Assembly: GCA_036003705.1 (NCBI GenBank)
Contig: DASYSE010000102.1
Span: 15,832 to 79,831, forward strand
Origin: CALGFH01 sp036003705
GTDB lineage: Bacteria; Actinomycetota; CALGFH01
DNA: 64,000 nucleotides
Direction of reading: 5' to 3'
The position numbers and the translations under genes are program-made. Positions 59,333 to 64,000 of this stretch are shown piece after piece. Every line of letters starts with the position of its first letter. The first letter of the stretch is position 1. Under the pieces are notes generated by a model, which was given only the letters and a program-made list of their open reading frames with translations, was not told the origin of the DNA and searched no databases.

Positions 59333-59965
59333 ATGCTGCTGGTCGGGCTCACCGGGGGGATCGCCTCGGGCAAGAGCACGGTGTCGGCCATGCTCGCCGA
59401 GCGCGGCGCCGAGATCATCGACGCCGACCACATCGCCAGGCAGGTGGTCATGCCGGGCACCCCGGCCTGGTGCAAGATCCGCGACCACTTCGGCCCAGGG
59501 GTGCTGTACCCCGACGGCAGCATCGACCGGCAGGCCCTCGCCGACCTCGCGTTCGGGGACCAGGCCAAGCTGACCGTGCTCAACGAGATCACCCACCCCG
59601 CCATCTTCGCCCGCATCGCCGACCGCCTCGAGGACCACCACGACCAGGACGTCGTGGTGGTGTTGGACGCGGCCCTGCTGATCGAGGCCGGGCTGGCCGA
59701 CGGGGTCGACGTGGTGATCGTCACCCACTCGCCGCGGGAGATCCAGGTCGAGCGGCTGGCCGCCAAGGGGATGGGCTCGCGGGACGCCACCGCCCGCATC
59801 GCCGCGCAGCTCGAGCCGGAGAAACGCCTGGCCAGGGCCGACATCCGGATCGACAATACCGGGTCGCTGGAGGAGCTGGGGCGCCGGGTCGACGAGGTCT
59901 GGGAGGAGCTGCAACGCCGGCTGGCCGAGCGGGCCGGCCGGGCCGCCAGCGGCAGCCTCCCGTGA
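59333..59965 (+). CDS. coaE: Dephospho-CoA kinase CoaE
   Basis: CoaE performs the last step of coenzyme A synthesis. The P-loop GLTGGIASGKSTVSAMLAE is at the N-terminus, followed by IIDADHIARQVV, the family segment LNEITHPAIFARI and VVVLDAALLIEAGL. It has 210 residues, the length of the single-domain form. It starts 61 bases after rpsA, a pairing common in actinobacteria. Confidence 0.94.
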   Translation: MLLVGLTGGIASGKSTVSAMLAERGAEIIDADHIARQVVMPGTPAWCKIRDHFGPGVLYPDGSIDRQALADLAFGDQAKLTVLNEITHPAIFARIADRLEDHHDQDVVVVLDAALLIEAGLADGVDVVIVTHSPREIQVERLAAKGMGSRDATARIAAQLEPEKRLARADIRIDNTGSLEELGRRVDEVWEELQRRLAERAGRAASGSLP

Positions 59966-59985
59966 CTGCGGCCGGTCCAGCGCTG

Positions 59986-59991
59986 TAGCCT
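59986..59991 (+). promoter_or_regulatory. Candidate leaderless -10 element for the HAD hydrolase gene
   Basis: TAGCCT ends seven bases before the ATG at 59999, the same layout as at polA and trpC. Confidence 0.4.
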
Positions 59992-59998
59992 GCGCGGT

Positions 59999-60760
59999 AT
60001 GAGCCGTCTGCCCCCCATTCCCGACCCGCTCGATTGCGTGCTGTTCGACGCCGGCGACACGCTGCTGGCTCCCGCGCCGAGCTTCCAGGGACGGTTCGTG
60101 GCCGTGGCCGCCGAGCACGGCCTCTCGCTCGAGGAGGCGGTCGTCGACGCCGCCATCGCCGCCGCCGCGCGGGCGGTGCGATGGCCGAGCGACTGGACCG
60201 ACCCTGCCACCCAGCGGTCGTTCTGGGTCGGGTTCTACCGGCAGGTGCTGGCCGGCCTCGGCCACCACGGGGACGGGATCGAGCTGGCCGAGGCGCTGCA
60301 CCGGTCGTTCAGCGACCCGGCCGGCTACAGGCTGTTCGACGACGCCCGTCCGGCCCTGGACGCGCTGGCCGGACGGGGGATCAAGCTCGGGGTGGTGTCC
60401 AACTTCGAGCCCTGGCTGGAGGACGTCCTGGCCCTGGAGGGGGTCGACCACCTGTTCGCGGCGGTGGCGATCTCGGGCAAGCTCGGGGTGGCCAAGCCGG
60501 AACCGGAGATCTTCCGGGCCGCGCTGCGCGAGGCGGGGGCGGCCGCCGGGGCGTCGGTGCACGTCGGCGACCAGCCGTCGACGGACGTGGCGGGGGCGCG
60601 GGAGGTCGGGATCACCCCGGTGCTGATCGACCGCTTCGCCCGCCACCCCGACCCCGACGGCGCCCACCGGGTCACCACCCTCACCGAGCTGGTGGAGCTG
60701 CTGGCCGGGCCCGTGGGCGGCGACGTCAAGGGGCCGGTGAACGGGCGCAGGGCCGGCTGA
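59999..60760 (+). CDS. HAD-superfamily hydrolase
   Basis: The 253-residue protein has the four HAD motifs: DAGDTLL (motif I, a D-x-G form in which the second residue expected as Asp is Gly by the usual DxD count, with Asp at the next position), VVSNFEPW (II), the lysine in GVAKPEPEIF (III) and VHVGDQPSTDVAGA (IV). A helical cap of the phosphoglycolate phosphatase-like subclass lies between I and II. The substrate is unknown. The gene has no ribosome site but a well-placed -10, suggesting a leaderless message, and is coupled to the next gene by TGATG. Confidence 0.85.
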   Translation: MSRLPPIPDPLDCVLFDAGDTLLAPAPSFQGRFVAVAAEHGLSLEEAVVDAAIAAAARAVRWPSDWTDPATQRSFWVGFYRQVLAGLGHHGDGIELAEALHRSFSDPAGYRLFDDARPALDALAGRGIKLGVVSNFEPWLEDVLALEGVDHLFAAVAISGKLGVAKPEPEIFRAALREAGAAAGASVHVGDQPSTDVAGAREVGITPVLIDRFARHPDPDGAHRVTTLTELVELLAGPVGGDVKGPVNGRRAG

Positions 60761-61617
60761 TGGACCGCAGCTTCTGGCGGGTCATCGCCAACGACGAGAA
60801 CGCCCTTCCGCAGGGCGAGTGGGTGGCCGAGCTCACCCCGGAGCTGCTCGGCTGGCTGGGGTCCACCGACCCGGAGCTGCGCGACGAGTTCGCCTACCGG
60901 ATCCTGGCCGCCTGGATCGAGCGCGGGCAGTACGGGGCCGACCAGCTGCGCACCATGGCCAAGCAGATGACCGCCAACCTGGAGGCCGGCCTGGGCGACC
61001 AGGGCACCGACTCGGTGTTCCTGCGCACCTACTCGGTGCTGATCCTGATGGAGATCGTCGCCTTCGACAACGCCAGCCCGTTCCTCGACCAGGCCGACCT
61101 GGACGGCTTCCTGGAGGCGGCGCTCGGCTACCTGTTGCGTGAGCGGGACCTGCGCAGCTGGGTCCAGGGTCCCGGCTGGGCCAACGCGGTCGGTCACGCC
61201 GCGGATCTGTTCATGATGCTGGCCCGCAGTCGCCACCTCGGCGCGACCGAGCTGCAGCGGATCCTCGACGCGACCGCCGACCGGCTGCTCACCCCGACCC
61301 AGGCCGTGTTCGTCCACCACGAGGACGAGCGCCTGGCCTACGCCACCCTCAACGTGCTCCGCCGCAACCTGGTCGACCGGACCTGGCTGGTCGCCTGGCT
61401 GGACCGCTTCACCGCGCCCCCCGGCCAGGAGTCATGGCGGTCGGTGTACGACAGCGAAACCGAGTCGGCGGCCAGGGTCAACGTCACCGCCTTCCTGCGC
61501 AGCCTCTACTTCCAGCTGATCCTCACCGAGAGCCCGCCCCCCGACGCCCAGAAGACCTCCGACGCGGTCCTGGTCACCATCCGCCGCATCGACATCGGCT
61601 TCTACGACCTGGCTTGA
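60760..61617 (+). CDS. DUF2785 family protein
   Basis: The 285-residue, mostly helical, soluble protein begins DRSFWRVIANDENALPQGEW and has the family-type middle segments YRILAAWIERGQY, TYSVLILMEIVAFDN and GWANAVGHAADLFMMLARS, with HHEDERLAYATL further on. No catalytic function is established for the family. It is coupled to the HAD gene by a shared A (TGATG) and ends before a strong hairpin. Confidence 0.8.
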   Translation: MDRSFWRVIANDENALPQGEWVAELTPELLGWLGSTDPELRDEFAYRILAAWIERGQYGADQLRTMAKQMTANLEAGLGDQGTDSVFLRTYSVLILMEIVAFDNASPFLDQADLDGFLEAALGYLLRERDLRSWVQGPGWANAVGHAADLFMMLARSRHLGATELQRILDATADRLLTPTQAVFVHHEDERLAYATLNVLRRNLVDRTWLVAWLDRFTAPPGQESWRSVYDSETESAARVNVTAFLRSLYFQLILTESPPPDAQKTSDAVLVTIRRIDIGFYDLA

Positions 61618-61661
61618 GCAGGCAGTCACGACGGAGCGGTCCCCCGCAGTCCTCGATGCAT

Positions 61662-61685
61662 GTGGGGGGAGCGAGCTCCCCCCAC
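61662..61685. terminator. Bidirectional terminator hairpin
   Basis: GTGGGGGGAGC (61662-61672) and GCTCCCCCCAC (61675-61685) are perfect 11-base inverted repeats. They stand between two convergent genes, 44 bases after one stop and 27 before the other, and can serve both. Confidence 0.75.
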
Positions 61686-61712
61686 CGCCCCCCAAGAGCT
61701 CCTGCGCCATGG

Positions 61713-62210
61713 TCAAGGTTCGAGGGCTGCCGTCGCCCACAGGGCGAGGGCGGCGGCGGTGAGCAGGTGCCAGGCGGCGTGGCCCTGCAGCAGGCTGTCG
61801 GGGTGGCAGAGCGGGCCGCCGGTCCGGCCCAGCCACCAGCAGGCCGACCCGGCGGCCGCGGCGGCCAGCGCGGCCAGGTAGGCGGCCCGGCGGCGCGGGA
61901 TCCAGGCGGCCCGCCGGCCCCGGCGGGCCAGCTCGTTGACGGCGACCAGCGACACCACCGCGTACAGGGCGCCGTCGTGCAGCCAGCGGGCGGCCGGAGA
62001 GCCGGGCCCGTGGTAGTCGACGCTGCCGATCCCGGCGACGGCGACGGCCAGCCCGAACCCCACCGTCCGGCCCCGGGCCGGGCCGGGCCGCATCCCCCGG
62101 CCGACCAGCCAGGCGCCGACGGCGACGTAGGCCAGCGCCGAAGCGGTGTTGACCGGCTGGGCGAGCAGCCCGTCGTGCAGCCGCTCGCAGTCACCGGCCC
62201 CGAGCGCCAC
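61713..62210 (-). CDS. Ceramidase-like (CREST superfamily) membrane protein
   Basis: The 165-residue protein has about six or seven hydrophobic segments. The CREST metal-site pattern is visible: QPVNTASALAYVAVG, GIGSVDYHGPGSP with serine and histidine, WLHDGALYAVVSL, and HAAWHLLTAAALALW near the end. Family members are metal-dependent amide hydrolases of alkaline ceramidase type. The substrate here is unknown and sphingolipids are not expected. GTG 62210 lies 11 bases after the murA stop, so the two are probably co-transcribed. Confidence 0.72.
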   Translation of the reverse strand: MALGAGDCERLHDGLLAQPVNTASALAYVAVGAWLVGRGMRPGPARGRTVGFGLAVAVAGIGSVDYHGPGSPAARWLHDGALYAVVSLVAVNELARRGRRAAWIPRRRAAYLAALAAAAAGSACWWLGRTGGPLCHPDSLLQGHAAWHLLTAAALALWATAALEP

Positions 62211-62221
62211 CGCGGCGGCGC

Positions 62222-63499
62222 TCAGCCGGTGCGCTCGATGTTGGCCCCGAGCGTGCGCAGCCGCTCGTCGATGCGCTCGTAGCCTCGGTCGATCTGGCCG
62301 ACGTTGCCGATGATGGACTCGCCGTCGGCGGCGAGGGCGGCCAGCAGCATGGCCATGCCGGCGCGGATGTCGGGGGACTCCAACCGCTCGCCGTACAGCC
62401 GGGTCGGGCCGTTGACGACCACCCGGTGGGGGTCGCAGACGATGATCCTCGCCCCCATGCCGACCAGCTTGTCCACGAACACCAGCCGGTTCTCGAACAT
62501 CTTCTCGAAGATCAGGACGGTCCCGCGGGCCTGGGTCGCGACCGCCACCGCGATCGAGGTCAGGTCGGCCGGGAACGCCGGCCACGGGCCGTCGTCGATC
62601 TTGGGGATGGCCTGGCCGAGGTCGTCGGTGACGGCCAGGACCTGGTCGCGGGGCACCCGCAGGCGGCCGCCGTCCAGCTCCCAGGTGAGCCCGAGGCGGC
62701 TGAAGCCGACCTCGACCGGGCGCAGGTCGTCCTCGATCACCTGCTCGACCACCAGCTCGCCGCCGGTGACCGCGGCCAGGCCGATGAAGCTGGCCACCTC
62801 GATGTAGTCGGTGCCGATGGTGTGCTCGCCGCCGCCCAGCCGATCGACCCCCTCGATGTGGAGCAGGTTGGAGCCGATGCCGTTGATGCGGGCCCCCAGA
62901 CCGACCAGGAAACGGCAGAGGTCCTGCACGTGGGGCTCGCAGGCGGCGTTGCCGATGGTCGTCACGCCGTTGGCCAGCACGGCGGCCATGATCGCGTTCT
63001 CGGTGGCCGTCACCGACGCCTCGTCCAGGAACATCGGTCCCCCGCGGAGCTGCTCGACCTCCAGCTCCAGCGCCCGGTCGAACCTGGCGTTGACGCCGAG
63101 CGACCGGAACGCCAGCAGGTGGGTGTCGAGCCGCCGCCGGCCGATCACGTCGCCGCCGGGCGGCGGCAGCAGGCACTGGCCGGTGCGGGCGACCAGCGGC
63201 GCCGCCAGCAGCACCGAGGCCCGGATGCGGGTGCACAGGGCCGGGTCGAGGGACACCCGGCGCAGGCCGCGCGGGTCGATGCGGACCTGGTTGGGGCCGC
63301 ACCGCTCCACCGTCGTCCCGGTGGAGGCGACCAGCTCCAGCATGGTCTCGACGTCCAGGATGTGCGGCACGTTGTTGAGCAGCACCGGCTCGTCGGCCAG
63401 CAGCGACGCGGCCACGATGGGCAGGGCGGCGTTCTTGTTCCCGGCAGGGCGGATGGTGCCGCTCAGCGGCTGCCCGCCCTTGATGACGAAGCTCTCCAT
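62222..63499 (-). CDS. murA: UDP-N-acetylglucosamine 1-carboxyvinyltransferase MurA
   Basis: MurA commits UDP-GlcNAc to peptidoglycan by transferring enolpyruvate from PEP, and is the target of fosfomycin. The N-terminal lysine and asparagine segment PAGNKNAALPIVAASLLADE is present, and RIDPRGL, TDDLGQAIPKIDDGPWPAFPA-type and FEKMFENRLVFVDKL segments follow. The loop that normally bears the catalytic cysteine reads GGDVIGRRRLDTH, preceded by GQCLLPPPGG, so the usual cysteine position should be examined. ATG 63499 has GGGAG just upstream and gives 425 residues. Confidence 0.93.
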   Translation of the reverse strand: MESFVIKGGQPLSGTIRPAGNKNAALPIVAASLLADEPVLLNNVPHILDVETMLELVASTGTTVERCGPNQVRIDPRGLRRVSLDPALCTRIRASVLLAAPLVARTGQCLLPPPGGDVIGRRRLDTHLLAFRSLGVNARFDRALELEVEQLRGGPMFLDEASVTATENAIMAAVLANGVTTIGNAACEPHVQDLCRFLVGLGARINGIGSNLLHIEGVDRLGGGEHTIGTDYIEVASFIGLAAVTGGELVVEQVIEDDLRPVEVGFSRLGLTWELDGGRLRVPRDQVLAVTDDLGQAIPKIDDGPWPAFPADLTSIAVAVATQARGTVLIFEKMFENRLVFVDKLVGMGARIIVCDPHRVVVNGPTRLYGERLESPDIRAGMAMLLAALAADGESIIGNVGQIDRGYERIDERLRTLGANIERTG

Positions 63500-63655
63500 G
63501 ACGCTCCCAGCTCGCGGCCGTTCGGGGGCACGGCCGCCTACTCTACCCCGGCCGGATCTCGGCCCGGTCAAGCTCCGGCCACGACGCTGTCGTGCCCGGC
63601 CCGTACACTGGAGGTTCTTGGTCAAGCCCGTTCCAGCTCCGGAGAGTTCCCCCCG

Positions 63656-64000
63656 ATGCCCGCGTTCAAGCTTCACAGCGACATGCCCGCCGCCGGCGAC
63701 CAGCCGCAGGCCATCGACCAGCTGGTCCGCGGCATCGACGGCGGCGAGCAGGCGGTCACGCTGCTGGGCGTGACCGGGTCGGGCAAGACCCGCACCATGG
63801 CGGGGGTGATCGAGCGGCTGGACCGCCCGGCCCTGGTCATGGCCCCCAACAAGACGCTCGCGGCCCAGCTCACCAACGAGTTCAAGGAGCTGTTCCCCGA
63901 CAACGCCGTCGAGTACTTCGTCTCCTACTACGACTACTACCAGCCCGAGGCCTACATCCCCCAGACCGACACCTACATCGAGAAGGACTCCTCGATGAAC
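63656..64000 (+). CDS. uvrB: Excinuclease ABC subunit B UvrB, N-terminal part (runs off the window)
   Basis: UvrB is the damage-verifying helicase of nucleotide excision repair. The visible 115 residues contain MPAAGDQPQAIDQLVRGIDG, the Walker A LLGVTGSGKTRTMAGVIE, LVMAPNKTLAAQLTNEFKEL and the beta-hairpin region YFVSYYDYYQPEAYIPQTD, with IEKDSS just at the edge. ATG 63656 has GGAGA ten bases upstream, and TACACT at 63604-63609 is a possible -10. It diverges from murA. Confidence 0.96.
   Translation, partial: MPAFKLHSDMPAAGDQPQAIDQLVRGIDGGEQAVTLLGVTGSGKTRTMAGVIERLDRPALVMAPNKTLAAQLTNEFKELFPDNAVEYFVSYYDYYQPEAYIPQTDTYIEKDSSMN

Overview
This window is one continuous piece of a very GC-rich chromosome from an actinobacterium. 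The evidence is the gene set and its order: a division and cell-wall cluster with no ftsA, in which ftsZ is followed by a PgeF/YfiH-family gene, yggS, sepF, yggT and a Wag31-type divIVA. Other actinobacterial marks are an ileS gene behind a translational T-box leader, a PriA-like hisA, a Trp-operon-associated membrane protein, a very large NAD-glutamate dehydrogenase, and a DNA polymerase I without an intact proofreading site. GTG and TTG starts are common, most genes within operons overlap by 1, 4 or 8 bases, and several promoters look leaderless. I cannot name the genus. Nothing resembles a prophage, plasmid, CRISPR array or large island, so this is mainly core genome with small accessory features.

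Layout. 1-11261: peptidoglycan and division genes (end of murD, ftsW, murG, murC, murB, ftsQ, ftsZ, pgeF-like, yggS, sepF, yggT, divIVA), then a tiny membrane-protein gene. 11450-15553 (minus): ileS with its T-box, followed by a small HELEH metallopeptidase-like gene and a 53-residue ORF. 15585-17599: dksA/traR-like, lspA and an rluD-type gene. 17691-21294: dnaE behind candidate DnaA boxes. 21407-22048 (minus): a stand-alone Lon substrate-binding-domain protein. 22384-27511: hisD-hisC-hisB-hisH-hisA/priA-hisF, tightly overlapped. 27548-32413 (minus): the giant glutamate dehydrogenase. 32492-42199: hisI, trpE, a Trp-associated membrane protein, a two-component pair, trpC, two adjacent trpB paralogues and trpA.

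42225-46568: a glyoxalase fragment, a prolyl oligopeptidase, a tRNA-Leu(CAA) with a divergent LAGLIDADG endonuclease next to it, and an exported beta-propeller. 46822-52327: a complete branched-chain amino-acid-type ABC importer (livJ-H-M-G-F). 52328-52791 is a gene-free, highly structured stretch. It leads through a SigF/SigB-like promoter to an RsbW-type ATPase and then polA. 56042-56168 looks like a miniature inverted-repeat element. 56165-57531 (minus) holds alaX and a NUDIX gene. 57733-61617 holds rpsA, coaE, a HAD hydrolase and a DUF2785 gene. 61713-63499 (minus) holds murA and a ceramidase-like membrane protein. uvrB starts at 63656 and runs off the end.

How the parts fit together. The first region makes lipid II, polymerises septal wall and tethers the Z-ring through SepF. 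The his and trp genes form a combined biosynthetic region. No trpF is present, and hisA looks like the dual-function PriA isomerase; hisG, hisE, trpD and trpG are also absent from the window. The most unusual signals are non-coding or at gene junctions: the branched RNA-like fold and the long perfect palindrome after livF, the MITE-like element after polA, the related 57-bp repeats and identical 8-base overlaps at three trp gene junctions, the endonuclease beside tRNA-Leu, and the DnaA-box pair before dnaE.
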